Source of the DNA: JACCZX01 sp963807155
GTDB taxonomy: Bacteria; Pseudomonadota; Gammaproteobacteria; Burkholderiales; Burkholderiaceae_F
Assembly (NCBI GenBank): GCA_963807155.1
Contig: CAWEAZ010000021.1
Coordinates: forward strand, 62,001-126,000
Length of the DNA: 64,000 nt
Direction of reading: 5' to 3'
Shown here: piece by piece, positions 1 through 8,761 of the stretch
Layout: each line of letters begins with the position of its first letter
Position numbering within the stretch: position 1 is the first letter of the stretch
Made by a program: the position numbers and the translations under genes
The notes under the pieces: generated by a model
What the model saw: only the letters and a program-made list of their open reading frames with translations
Told to the model about the DNA's origin: nothing
Database searches by the model: none

Positions 1-375
1 GTCGGGCACAGACTCGGGATATGCGCAGCCACACCCGTTGGCGTCGTCATCACTTGCCAACTCGGTCTCAACGTTGCCGCGTAACGCCGCGTGCCGGGCA
101 ACGATGTTGTCGATATGTGCGAAAGCATCAACGTCGGCATCGAACCAGTGGTAGTCGCCGTTAAAAACGATTTGCGCGTCCACTGTTTCGCACACGACCA
201 TTTTTTGGATTTCGGCGAGTGCGAAGCGGTTCCCGTACAGCCCGCCGACGACGTACAGCGCCTCGGTCTGCAGCTCAGGCGGACGTGCAAAGGATGACGG
301 CGAGTAGCTGTAGGACGCCGGGCAGATTCGGCCGGCAATACCGGCCACACGGCGTGCCGTACCGATCGCGCTCAT
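1..375 (-). CDS. Metallophosphoesterase-like protein of the ArsS operon, C-terminus outside window
   Basis: Left-edge partial gene: 125 codons are readable and no stop is reached. After a short basic N-terminus comes the segment ALYVVGGLYGNRFALAEI, then VFNGDYHWFD and ALRGNVETEL, which match the spacing of the first metal-binding blocks of calcineurin-like phosphoesterases (GN, GD-x-x-x-D, GN). An AGGTGAG ribosome-binding site lies about 8 bases before the ATG. The start follows the stop of the ArsS-like gene by only 14 bases, so the two are almost certainly co-transcribed. The substrate is unknown; the neighbourhood suggests a role in the arsenosugar or organoarsenic branch, but this is inferred from position alone. 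Confidence 0.7.
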   Translation of the reverse strand, partial: MSAIGTARRVAGIAGRICPASYSYSPSSFARPPELQTEALYVVGGLYGNRFALAEIQKMVVCETVDAQIVFNGDYHWFDADVDAFAHIDNIVARHAALRGNVETELASDDDANGCGCAYPESVPD

Positions 376-389
376 CGTCTGGCGCTCAC

Positions 390-1362
390 CTAGTTGTCGA
401 GCGCGCCGCCGCACGACGAACCCTGCCCGGCGGTGCACGCGTAGCAATGATCGGCGATCGCGATTGGGTTGTCGGCCAGATCGGTCACGAGCAGATCGGC
501 GAGGTGCACGCGATTCGCGCGACGGCCCTGCTCGCGCAGCGGGATCGACAGCATCTGATTGAAGTCGCAGTCAAACAAGTAGCCGCGCCAGTCGACCGAC
601 ACCAGGTTGCGGCACATCACGCCGTCGAGATTGTCGTCGCGATGCGCGCTGCGCAGCAGCGCCATGTAGTCGCGAAATATCCCCTTGCTGACCAGCGTGC
701 TGCCGAAGCGCGAAATCGGTTGATTGGTAATCGTCAACAACCGGTTGAATTCAATGCCGAAGTTCTCGCCGAGCAGCCGCTTGTAATCGGCCTCGAGCTT
801 GGCTTGCGGCGGCGGCAACACAGGCCCTTGCGGGTTGAAGACGAGATCGAGCACCAGCTCGGAATCGTCTCGCCCATAGCCGAGTGCGTTTAGCTTCTGC
901 AACCCGCGAATGCTCTTGTCGAACACGCCGGCACCGCGCTGCTTGTCGACGTTTTCCTGCGAGTAGCACGGCAGCGAAGCTACGACATGCACGCCCTCGT
1001 GCGCCAGAAACTCGGCCAGCGTTTCCTGATTGGGTTCTTCAAGGATCGTCAGATTGCAGCGGTCGATCACCTCGGCGCCTATCGCACGCGCGGCGCTGAC
1101 CAGTGACCGAAAGTGCACGTTCAATTCGGGCGCGCCGCCGGTGAGGTCAAGAGCTGCGGATCGAACGCGCGCGAAGCACTTCAAGCACCAGGTCGATCGT
1201 CGCGCGATCCATCTGCTCAGTACGGTTCGGTCCCGCGTTCACGTGGCAATGCACGCACGTCTGGTTGCACGTGTAGCCGAGATTGACCTGCAGCGATTCG
1301 ATCGCGCGGCGGCGGATCGGCGGAAAGTCGGTGACTCTGAGAAGTGGCAGCGTGGCGTGCAT
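390..1362 (-). CDS. arsS: ArsS-type radical SAM/Cys-rich enzyme, one frameshift
   Basis: Radical SAM enzyme of the family linked to arsenosugar synthesis (known for the family, not shown here). The N-terminal piece starts at 1362 and carries the CNQTCVHC cluster motif (CxxxCxxC, around residues 32-39). The C-terminal piece carries LDLTGGAPELN, a long SPASM-like half with CRNLVSVDWRGYLFDCDFN, and ends in a Cys-rich tail with HCYACTAGQGSSCGGA. The reading frame changes near 1155-1160: one frame ends in SIRSS, the other resumes at LDLTGG. Together they give about 323 residues, a normal length for the family. Codons at the Cys-rich tail are ordinary Cys, with no TGA that would suggest selenocysteine. 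It is preceded by the zinc-finger gene and followed by the phosphoesterase. Confidence 0.85.
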
Positions 1363-1369
1363 AGAAGCT

Positions 1370-1579
1370 CTATTGCCCCATACGACGCACCGCAGTGCGC
1401 ATTAGTTCGATCTGTCGCTCGAAGCGCGAACACATGTCGCAGATCGCCAGGTGCAGCCGGAGCCGCCAACTTTCAGAGGGTTTGATAGGCCGGTCCAGCC
1501 GCTCCGACAACAAACGGTGCGCGTGGCTGCAGGGAATTCGAATCCAGCCAAATATCATGCTCGGGCGGCACCAAACCAT
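1370..1579 (-). CDS. Small zinc-finger (zf-HC2/anti-sigma-like) protein
   Basis: A 69-residue protein containing CSHAHRLLSERLDRPI and LHLAICDMCSRFERQI. The spacing of Cys, His and the C-x-x-C pair (CDMC) is that of the zinc-binding anti-sigma domain (zf-HC2). It has no transmembrane segment, so if it acts as an anti-sigma factor it would be a soluble one. Its start overlaps the end of the upstream sigma factor gene by about 25 bases and it ends 8 bases before the ArsS-like gene, consistent with translational coupling. An internal ATG at residue 8 is an alternative start. The pairing with an adjacent sigma factor strongly favours the anti-sigma reading; the signal sensed is unknown. Confidence 0.7.
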   Translation of the reverse strand: MVWCRPSMIFGWIRIPCSHAHRLLSERLDRPIKPSESWRLRLHLAICDMCSRFERQIELMRTAVRRMGQ

Positions 1580-2187
1580 TGCATTTCAAGGCACTCGCGC
1601 AGGCGCATGCGCGCCCGAAATAACATGACGAAACAATTCGTCGACGTGATACCGAGTTCCTTACAGATTTCGTCGGTCTCGTACTCGAGCCACTCCCGCA
1701 TCATGAAAATGCGGGCCAGGCCGGTCGGCAGCTTGTCAACGCACATCTGCAGCACTTCGAAAAACTGCGAGCGATTCAAGCTTGCCTCCGGGTCGCCCCA
1801 GTCAAGCGGGGCATTCAGACGATGGCCGTCGGCGGCAAACAGTTCATCGAAAGTCTCGACTTGCGCCGACTCAAGCTGTGCATCACTCGAGACCTCGCGC
1901 TTCGTGCGGCGAAATTGATCGATGATCTTGTGTTTCAGAATACCGACGACCCAAGTTTTGAGCTGAGATTGGCCGGCAAATTTGTGCGAGCCTTCAAGCG
2001 CGGCGACGAACGTTTCGGACACCACGTCTTCGGCCCACGTTTCATTGCGCAGCTGCATGCGGGCGATTGCAAGCAAGGTGGGGCGTAAGGCCGCAAGCGA
2101 GCTCTGCAGAGAACGCTCGGGCGCGCCCGCTTCCACGGCGGCTACTTCGTCTTCCGCAGTCGCTGGATCAGCGATGAAGTATCCCAA
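1555..2187 (-). CDS. Sigma-70 family (ECF-type) RNA polymerase sigma factor
   Basis: A 210-residue protein with region 2 (around 45-105: DVVSETFVAALEG, then LKTWVVGILKHKIIDQFRR) and region 4 (around 140-195: VDKLPTGLARIFMMREW, a helix-turn-helix with EICKELGITSTN). It lacks regions 1 and 3, as in ECF factors. The ATG at 2187 overlaps the preceding dehydrogenase gene by 46 bases; a GTG about 17 codons inside is a reasonable alternative start. It heads the operon with the zinc-finger protein, the ArsS-like enzyme and the phosphoesterase, and probably directs transcription of that operon in response to a stress I cannot identify. Confidence 0.85.
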   Translation of the reverse strand: MGYFIADPATAEDEVAAVEAGAPERSLQSSLAALRPTLLAIARMQLRNETWAEDVVSETFVAALEGSHKFAGQSQLKTWVVGILKHKIIDQFRRTKREVSSDAQLESAQVETFDELFAADGHRLNAPLDWGDPEASLNRSQFFEVLQMCVDKLPTGLARIFMMREWLEYETDEICKELGITSTNCFVMLFRARMRLRECLEMQWFGAARA

Positions 2188-3044
2188 CGGCTGCCCCCGG
2201 CTGCCTGAATTTCGGCGTAGAACTGATCGACCAGTGCGGCCACCGGCAGCGACGCTTTGTTGTTGCGCGCCTCATCGAGGCACAGGCCAAGATCCTTGCG
2301 CATCCAGTCCACCGCGAAACCGAAGTCAAATTTTCCATCGACCATCGTCGTGCCGCGATTGTCCATCTGCCAGCTTTGTGCTGCGCCTTTGCCGATCACC
2401 TGCAATACCAGCTTCATATCGAGTCCGGCCGCTTGTCCGAATGAAATGCCTTCGGACAGTCCCTCTACCAGTCCTGCGATGCAAATCTGGTTGACCATCT
2501 TGGCGAGCTGGCCCGCGCCGCTGTCGCCGACCAACGTCACGGCTTTTGCGAATGCCATCGCAACCGGCTGCGCGCGATCGAAAGCGGCTTTGTCGCCGCC
2601 GCACATCACCGTCAACTGGCCATTGACGGCACCGGCCTGGCCTCCTGAAACCGGCGCATCGACGAAATGCAGGCCGCGCTTACGTGCCTCTGCGTACAGC
2701 TCGCGTGCGATCTTTGCCGATGCGGTCGTGTCGTCGAATGCGATCGCATCCTTCTGCATGCCGGCCAGGGCGCCGGTATCACCCAACATCACGCTCGCGA
2801 GGTCAGCGTCGTTGCCGACACAAGAGAAAACGATTTGTGCGCCGGCCGCCGCTTCGCGTGGTGTCTTCGCCGATTTCCCGCCGAACTCCTGCGCCCACTG
2901 CTGGGCTTTTTTTTCCGTGCGGTTGTAGACGGTGACGCGATGGCCTGCGCCCGCCAAATGGCCCGCCATCGGATAGCCCATGACGCCCAGGCCGAGAAAA
3001 GCAACGTCGTGCGGGACGACGGATTCGTAGGTTTTCGTAGTCAT
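2142..3044 (-). CDS. NAD(P)-dependent 3-hydroxyisobutyrate dehydrogenase-family oxidoreductase
   Basis: A 300-residue beta-hydroxyacid dehydrogenase. The Rossmann motif is FLGLGVMGYPMAGHL near the N-terminus, the substrate-binding signature is DAPVSGGQAGAVNGQLTVMCGG (around 128-149), and the catalytic Lys lies in GAGQLAKMVNQ (around 180). The family includes 3-hydroxyisobutyrate dehydrogenase, tartronate semialdehyde reductase and glyoxylate/succinic semialdehyde reductases; the sequence alone does not settle which. It is followed by the ECF sigma gene with overlap, and lies downstream of a gamma-glutamyltransferase-like gene on the same strand. Confidence 0.88.
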   Translation of the reverse strand: MTTKTYESVVPHDVAFLGLGVMGYPMAGHLAGAGHRVTVYNRTEKKAQQWAQEFGGKSAKTPREAAAGAQIVFSCVGNDADLASVMLGDTGALAGMQKDAIAFDDTTASAKIARELYAEARKRGLHFVDAPVSGGQAGAVNGQLTVMCGGDKAAFDRAQPVAMAFAKAVTLVGDSGAGQLAKMVNQICIAGLVEGLSEGISFGQAAGLDMKLVLQVIGKGAAQSWQMDNRGTTMVDGKFDFGFAVDWMRKDLGLCLDEARNNKASLPVAALVDQFYAEIQAAGGSRWDTSSLIQRLRKTK

Positions 3045-3080
3045 GACTCGATTCTAAGTCGTGCAAAGTGAGTGGCGGTT

Positions 3081-4709
3081 TCAAAAGCCGGCAGCGAGCC
3101 CATCGCGGCGCGAGTCGCTGGCAGCGACGTAACCGTCGATCGCGGGATCGCCCAGGCGCCAGATGAACTGGCCGGAGCCGAAGTCCATGTAGGTGTCGTC
3201 AGCGCGCGTGATTCGATGCCCGCGCGCGCTCAGCTCGTTCGACACTGCGCGCGGCATCGTCTGTTCGATTTCGAGATCCAGCCCGCTCATTACTTTCCAG
3301 CGCGGCGCATCGCACGCTGCTTGTGGTTGCTGTCCGGCGATCAGCATTCGCGCCAGCGTCTGCACGTGGGCTTGCGGCTGTATGTTGCCGCCCATCACGC
3401 CGAAGCTCATTTGCGGTGCGCCGTCCTTCATCAGGAATCCGGGAATGATCGTATGAAACGGCCGCTTGCCTGGTGCGACGCAATTCGGGCTCGCCGGGTC
3501 GAGCGAAAAACCCGCGCCGCGGTTCTGCAACGAAATGCCGTAGCCGGGGACGACAACGCCGGAACCGAAGCCCATGTAGTTCGATTGGATGAACGACACC
3601 ATCATGCCGCTTGCATCGGCAGCACTCAGGTAGATCGTGCCGCCGAGCGGTGGGTTGCCCGCTGTGGGTGCAGAGGCGCTCCGCATGTCGATGCGCTTTG
3701 CGCGCCGCGCCAGGTATTCGTCATTCAACATTTCGGCTGGAGTGACGGTCATGCTTCTCGGATCGCCGACGTACGCGTACGCGTCTGCGAACGCGAGTTT
3801 CATTGCCTCAATCATCACGTGGTGCCAGTCCGCCGAGTCAACGGCGTAGTCGCCTAACGGGCTGTGCCGCAGCATGCCGAGGCAGCTCAATGCGGCGATG
3901 CCTTGTCCGTTGGGTGGAATCTGATGCACATCGTGCCCATGAAAGGACGTGCTGATCGTGCCAACCCACCCATGCGATTGCACGAAATCCCAATAGCCAG
4001 ACAGATCGGACGCGCTGATTGCTCCCCCCGTCGTCTGTGCGAAGCGCCCGATCGCTTCGGCGATCTCGCCTTTATAAAACGCTTCTCCGCGAGAGTCGGC
4101 GATCAGTTTCAACGTGCGCGCGGCACCCGCCAGCACGAAATGCTCCCCGATTTCCGCCGGGCGTCCTTTGGGCAAAAAGTGTTCGGCAAAGCCCGGAAAG
4201 TCGCGCAGCAGTGGTGTCGCGCGGGTCCACTTATCCTGCACCGTCGGGCTAACCGCGAAACCGCGCTCCGCGTACTCGATCGCCGGCGCCAGCACATCGG
4301 CAAAGGTGCGTTTGCCGAAGCGACCGTGCAGCAACGACCATCCGGCGACCGCACCTGGAACCGTTACGGAATCCCAACCGCGCAACGGAAGGGTGTGCTC
4401 GCGATACTTGCGTTTGAAGTACTCCGGGGTCCACGCGGCGGGCGCGGTGCCGCTCGAGTTCAGCCCATGCAGCTGGCGACTTTCGGGGTCCCACACAATC
4501 GCGAAGTTGTCGGCGCCGAGTCCGTTACTGCACGGCTCTGTCATCGTGATGACGGCTGCCGCTGCGATAGCGGCGTCGACTGCGTTGCCGCCATTTTGCA
4601 GAATGCGCAATCCTGCCTGCGCAGCCAGTGGCTGTGAAGTGGAGACGATATTGCGCGCGAAAACCGGCGTGCGGACGGTTGGGTAAGGATTGGCCCAGTT
4701 GAAGTTCAT
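3081..4709 (-). CDS. Gamma-glutamyltransferase-family protein
   Basis: A 542-residue Ntn-hydrolase of the gamma-glutamyltranspeptidase family, normally made as one chain and self-cleaved before a Thr. The N-terminal half has GLRILQNGGNAVDAAIAAA and MTEPCSNGLGADNFAIVWD; the small-subunit start is probably the Thr in PLGGTIYLSAADASG (around 357). The downstream segment NYMGFGSGVVVPGYGISLQN is conserved in the family. No signal peptide is apparent, so it may be a cytoplasmic relative acting on cephalosporins, capsule precursors or gamma-glutamyl amides rather than periplasmic glutathione. A Bug substrate-binding gene lies just upstream, and the pair may handle an imported acid or amide. Confidence 0.88.
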   Translation of the reverse strand: MNFNWANPYPTVRTPVFARNIVSTSQPLAAQAGLRILQNGGNAVDAAIAAAAVITMTEPCSNGLGADNFAIVWDPESRQLHGLNSSGTAPAAWTPEYFKRKYREHTLPLRGWDSVTVPGAVAGWSLLHGRFGKRTFADVLAPAIEYAERGFAVSPTVQDKWTRATPLLRDFPGFAEHFLPKGRPAEIGEHFVLAGAARTLKLIADSRGEAFYKGEIAEAIGRFAQTTGGAISASDLSGYWDFVQSHGWVGTISTSFHGHDVHQIPPNGQGIAALSCLGMLRHSPLGDYAVDSADWHHVMIEAMKLAFADAYAYVGDPRSMTVTPAEMLNDEYLARRAKRIDMRSASAPTAGNPPLGGTIYLSAADASGMMVSFIQSNYMGFGSGVVVPGYGISLQNRGAGFSLDPASPNCVAPGKRPFHTIIPGFLMKDGAPQMSFGVMGGNIQPQAHVQTLARMLIAGQQPQAACDAPRWKVMSGLDLEIEQTMPRAVSNELSARGHRITRADDTYMDFGSGQFIWRLGDPAIDGYVAASDSRRDGLAAGF

Positions 4710-4732
4710 TACTTACCGCCGCTGTCGGCGTT

Positions 4733-5692
4733 CTAGTCGATCGTGATCTTGCGTTCCTTGATCAGCTTCGCCCACTTGGCGGTATCGGTGGCGACGACCT
4801 TCGCAAAGTCTGCCGGCGTTCCACCGCCCGCGTCGTAACCCAACACGCGCAGCCGCTCGAGAAACTCCGGCGATTTCAGCACGGCGTTGATTTCGGTGTT
4901 TAGCTTTTGCGTAACGTCGGCGGGCATCCCGCGCGGACCAAACACGCCGAACCAGACCACCGACTCGAAGCCAGGTACCGAGTCGGATACGGTCGGCAGC
5001 GCGGGCAGCAACGGCGAACGCGTGGTCGACGTCACCGCAATCGCGCGCAGCTTGCCATCCTTCAGATGCGGCATCGCCGACGCGATGTTGTCGAACAGCA
5101 TATGAATCTGCCCGCTCATCATGTCGGGAATTACCAGCGCGGTACCGCGATAGGGAATGTGCACGACGTACGTTCCGGTCATCGACTTGTAGAGCTCGCC
5201 GGTCAGATGAACGATGGTGCCATTGCCGCTTGAGCCGTAGTTGAATTGCGCCGGGCTCGCCTTCAGCAACGCAGTGAGCTCGCTCACGTTGTTAGCCTTG
5301 ACGTTCGGTGCAATCAGCAGCACGTTGACCGAGTTAGCCACATGGGCAACCGGTGTGAAGTCGGTTTGGGCGTTGTACGGAATCTTCGGATTCAGACTCG
5401 GGCCGATCGAATGCGTCGAGCTGGTCGCCATCTGGATCGTGTAGCCGTCCGGTGCACTCTTGGCGACGACATCGCTGCCCAACGTGCCACCCGCGCCCGG
5501 GCGGTTGTCGACGATGACTTGCTGTTTCAATCGATCCGACAATTGACGCGCAAGTTCTCTGGACAATATGTCGGTTGCGCCAGCGGGTGGAAACGGTACG
5601 ACGAGACGAATCGGTTTGGTTGGATACGTCTGCGCGAATGCGGTCAATGGCAGCACGAAGATGCAAGCGGCAAAAACACGACGTAAGCTCAT
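4733..5692 (-). CDS. Bug-family tripartite tricarboxylate transporter binding protein (1 of 3)
   Basis: A 319-residue periplasmic binding protein of the TctC/Bug family. It begins with a cleavable signal peptide (hydrophobic run ending LTAFAQ), followed by the Bug hallmark YPTKPIRLVVPFPPAGATD and DNRPGAGGTLGSDVVAKS. The middle has YGSSGNGTIVHLTGELYK and VHIPYRGTALV, also typical. Such proteins bind small carboxylates in the periplasm. It sits 23 bases upstream of the gamma-glutamyltransferase-like gene on the same strand. A broken tctA and an intact tctB lie 1-3 kb away, so it could serve that transporter. The ligand cannot be told from sequence. Confidence 0.92.
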   Translation of the reverse strand: MSLRRVFAACIFVLPLTAFAQTYPTKPIRLVVPFPPAGATDILSRELARQLSDRLKQQVIVDNRPGAGGTLGSDVVAKSAPDGYTIQMATSSTHSIGPSLNPKIPYNAQTDFTPVAHVANSVNVLLIAPNVKANNVSELTALLKASPAQFNYGSSGNGTIVHLTGELYKSMTGTYVVHIPYRGTALVIPDMMSGQIHMLFDNIASAMPHLKDGKLRAIAVTSTTRSPLLPALPTVSDSVPGFESVVWFGVFGPRGMPADVTQKLNTEINAVLKSPEFLERLRVLGYDAGGGTPADFAKVVATDTAKWAKLIKERKITID

Positions 5693-5897
5693 TCGTCAAC
5701 CCTGGTCGATTTGGCGGCAAGCAACGCGGCGCGGTGCCGCGGCCTTGGCGCTTAACCTGAATCGTACTAGGGAGGATTAAGTAAGAGGACTGGGCTACTC
5801 GTTCCGTAACGCGTCGGAGCATCGAAGTTCGGATGTGTGATGATCGCCGCGCCGCGAGCCGCAGCGGTGGCAATTGAAAACCTGAAAGGAGGCAGCG

Positions 5898-6215
5898 ATG
5901 CTGGTCAACAAGTCAACGGACCGCGTCTGGAAGGCAACGGAAGCGTCAGGCGTCGAGCGCAGCCTGTTTCGAAACAATGACACGGGTGGCCGCAGTTCCG
6001 TTGTGCGCCTGAAAAAGCAAGCGCGCGTTCCGCGCCATGCGCATCATGGGCAGGAAGAAGTGGTCGTGCTCTCGGGCACCGTGTTAATTGGTGGCGTCGA
6101 GTTGGGTGAGGGTGACTATCTTTTCACGCAGCCCGGCGAGGAGCACGATGTTGTGGCCGTGACCGATGCAGTCATCTTCGTCTCTTCGCAGAAGAGTACG
6201 ACGGTGGTTGAATGA
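5898..6215 (+). CDS. Small cupin-domain protein
   Basis: A 105-residue single-domain cupin. The first cupin motif reads HAHHGQEEVVVLSGTV with its His and Glu metal ligands, and the second is EGDYLFTQPGEEHDV with the second His. This resembles the ChrR-type cupins that bind zinc or sense peroxides and singlet oxygen, but here the domain stands alone without an anti-sigma part. A strong AAAGGAGG ribosome-binding site 7 bases before the ATG fixes the start. It is transcribed away from the Bug gene across a roughly 200-base intergenic region that must hold both promoters. Confidence 0.85.
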   Translation: MLVNKSTDRVWKATEASGVERSLFRNNDTGGRSSVVRLKKQARVPRHAHHGQEEVVVLSGTVLIGGVELGEGDYLFTQPGEEHDVVAVTDAVIFVSSQKSTTVVE

Positions 6216-6255
6216 TTCGTCGCGCGCCGGACTTGCAGGATCGGATTGACCGACG

Positions 6256-6675
6256 ATGGCCTACACCTTAACTATTCACGAGAAGCCCACCTATCTGCAC
6301 GCCGTCGTCACTGGTCAGAACAGCCGGCAAACCGTGCAGAAATATCTGCAGGAGCTTCGTACGCATTGCATGGCGCGGAGTTGTTTCAGGGTGCTGCTCG
6401 AAGAGCGCCTCGAAGGCCCTCGACTTGGATTGATGGACGTGTTCAGCATCGCGTCCGAAGGAAGCATCGACGCCGCCGGAACGTTCAAGGCGTTCGCTTA
6501 CGTCGACGTCAATGCGCAGGGAGATTTGATGCAGTTTGCCGAGACCGTGGCGACCAACCGCCGGATGCCGGTGGTGGTCTTTTCAAATGTGGCGGATGCC
6601 GAGCAATGGCTGCTAAGTGAGGGTCGCGATGGAAAGGCAGCGACAACTAACTCGCCTTCCTTTCGCGATTCCTAA
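6256..6675 (+). CDS. STAS/SpoIIAA-like protein
   Basis: A 139-residue protein whose first 120 residues alternate beta strands and amphipathic helices in the order seen in STAS (SpoIIAA-like) domains: LTIHEKPTYLHAVVTG, then FRVLLEERLEG and FKAFAYVDVN. It has no signal peptide or membrane segment. The C-terminal 20 residues (KAATTNSPSF) look unlike the rest and overlap the 3' end of the tctA gene on the other strand by about 63 bases, so the natural end may lie earlier if the sequence contains an indel. It follows the cupin by 40 bases and is probably co-transcribed. The function is unknown; a regulatory or lipid-binding role is typical of the fold. Confidence 0.65.
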   Translation: MAYTLTIHEKPTYLHAVVTGQNSRQTVQKYLQELRTHCMARSCFRVLLEERLEGPRLGLMDVFSIASEGSIDAAGTFKAFAYVDVNAQGDLMQFAETVATNRRMPVVVFSNVADAEQWLLSEGRDGKAATTNSPSFRDS

Positions 6676-8185
6676 GGTCACTTCCTGGAACGCGGCTTCG
6701 CGTTTCTTCTTGATGTTCGGCAGCGCCACGATCACGATCAGTATGCCGGCGGCCACCAACAGTCCGAGCGACAGCGGGCGTGTGAAGAATACCGTCGGGT
6801 CGCCGCGCGACAGCAGCATCGCTCGCCGCAGGTTCTCTTCCATCATCGGCCCGAGGATGAAGCCCAGGATCAGCGGCGCAGGTTCGCAGCGCAGCTTGTA
6901 GAAAACGTAACCCAGCAAGCCGAATACCGCGGTGACGGTGACGTCGAATGGATTGTTGTTGATCGAGTACACGCCGATTCCGCAAAACACGAGGATGGCC
7001 GGATATAGCAGACGGTACGGCACCTTCAATAGCTGAACCCAGATTCCGATCAACGGCAGATTCAGAACCACCAGGATCAGATTGCCGATCCACATCGAAG
7101 CGATCAGCCCCCAGAACAGCGATGGGTTGCTCGACATCACCTGCGGGCCGGGCTGAATGTTGTGGATCGTCATCGCGCCGACCATCAAGGCCATCACAGC
7201 GTTGGGTGGAATGCCAAGCGTCAGCATCGGAATGAACGAGGTTTGCGCGCCTGAGTTGTTGGCCGACTCGGGCGCAGCGACTCCTCGAATATTGCCCTGG
7301 CCGAACGGAATCTTTGGATTGCGCGTAATTTTCTTTTCGAGCGTGTAGGCAGCGAACGCGGCGAGCAATGCGCCGCCGCCGGGCAGTACGCCGAGTACCG
7401 AGCCCAACGCAGTTCCGCGCAGGACTGCGGGGGCGGCATACAGAGCCTCTTCCTTGCTCGGCATCAGCTTGCCGACCTTGCTGGTAAAGACTTCACGCTT
7501 ATCCTTGTGTTCGAGATTGACAATGATCTCGGCGAAAGCCAAACACGCCCATCGCCACCGACACGAAGCCGATACCGTCGGCCAGTTCGGGAATGTCAAA
7601 GCTAAAGCGCGCAACGCCCGAATTGACGTCGGTACCGACGAGCCCGAGCAGCAGTCCGAGCACGATCATCGCGATGGCCTTGATCAGCGAGCCTGACGCG
7701 AATACGACCGCGCCGATCAAGCCCGAGCACCATTAACGAGAAATATTCTGCGGGCCCGAATTTGAACGCCAGCTCGACCATTGGCAGCGCCAGAGCCGCA
7801 ACGATGATGACGCCGATGGTGCCGGCGAAGAACGACCCCAGCGCGGCAGTCGCCAAGCGCGGCCCCAGCTCGACCGCGCCGAGCCATCTGATAGCCGTCG
7901 ATGCAGGTCACAACCGACGACGATTCGCCAGGGAGGTTGACCAGAGATGGCCGTTGTGGACCCGCCGTATTGCGCACCGTAATAGATACCCGCCAACATG
8001 ATCAGCGCGGATGTCGGCGGAAGTGCATAGGTGACCGGTAACAGCATGGCCAGCGTTGCGACCGGGCCGATGCCCGGTAGCACACCGATCAGTGTTCCGA
8101 TCAGCACGCCGATGAAGCAGTAGAAGAGATTCTGCAGTGTCAGCGCGGTAGCGAAGCCGAGCGCGAGGTTGTCGATGAGCTCCAC
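6613..8185 (-). pseudogene. tctA: Tripartite tricarboxylate transporter permease TctA, four frame changes
   Basis: Large membrane subunit of a TctABC solute transporter (about 500 residues), recognisable from end to end but split over several frames. The start at 8185 gives IGVLIGTLIGVLPGIGPV and GIYYGAQYGGS; the frame then changes near 7945 (SLVNLPGESSSVVTCIDGY), near 7855 (GTIGVIIVAALALPMVELAF), near 7725 (KAIAMIVLGLLLGLVGTD) and near 7535 (AEIIVNLEHK), after which about 300 residues run uninterrupted to 6613. All expected segments are present in order and nothing is missing, so indel errors are as likely as true decay. It overlaps the 3' end of the STAS-like gene and follows tctB by 10 bases. 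Confidence 0.88.
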
Positions 8186-8195
8186 GTCGTTTCCT

Positions 8196-8687
8196 TTAGT
8201 CGCGCATGAATGCCGGCCACACCGGGATCGTCATGTTGAGGCCGTAAATGAACACCCCGTACACCAAAAGCGACAGACCTACCGACAGCAGCAAGATGTC
8301 GCGCAGCTTGAATTCATGGCTGCCAAAAGCGGAGACGCCTATCAGCACGAACAGCGAAACGATCAGACCGGCCGGACGCAGCAGCAACCCGAATGCGATG
8401 ACAGCGCCCAGCACCAAGATCAGCGCCTTGAAGTTGAACGGCTCGATCTTGCCGTCTGCGTGCGCTACCGCAAGACCTTCGATCAGCACGATCACGCCAA
8501 GCACGAACATGATGCCGCCCAGCATTGTCGGAAAGAACGCAGGCCCCATGCGGGCGGCGGTTCCCATGTCGTACTGCTGCGCCCAGCCTACGAAGAAGGC
8601 GCCGAACGCGATGAACATCAAGCCTGACCAGAAGTTTTTTTGATCACGGATTTTCAAGGCGTCTCCTGGTCGGCGATCGTTTGCCAA
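8196..8687 (-). CDS. tctB: Tripartite tricarboxylate transporter small membrane subunit TctB
   Basis: A 163-residue protein with four predicted membrane helices (roughly residues 20-38, 52-72, 88-118 and 130-152), the usual plan of TctB. The N-terminal motif FWSGLMFIAFGAFFVGWA followed by GTAARMGPAFFPTMLG is characteristic of the family. It lies directly upstream of tctA with a 10-base gap, as in complete tctBA operons. The matching TctC/Bug protein is not adjacent; the nearest is the one at 4733-5692, separated by two genes on the opposite strand. The transported carboxylate is unknown. Confidence 0.9.
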   Translation of the reverse strand: MANDRRPGDALKIRDQKNFWSGLMFIAFGAFFVGWAQQYDMGTAARMGPAFFPTMLGGIMFVLGVIVLIEGLAVAHADGKIEPFNFKALILVLGAVIAFGLLLRPAGLIVSLFVLIGVSAFGSHEFKLRDILLLSVGLSLLVYGVFIYGLNMTIPVWPAFMRD

Positions 8688-8761
8688 AGGATTCTAGCCA
8701 CAACTTTTGGTGTTGCCGGTCAAATTGTTTTTTCAGTGCGCTTGTTGCCATGCAGCACAGA

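Noticed and set aside
390..893. Selenocysteine in the ArsS-like enzyme
   Set aside because: Some relatives carry selenocysteine, but the visible Cys-rich tail uses normal Cys codons and no in-frame TGA or hairpin was seen.
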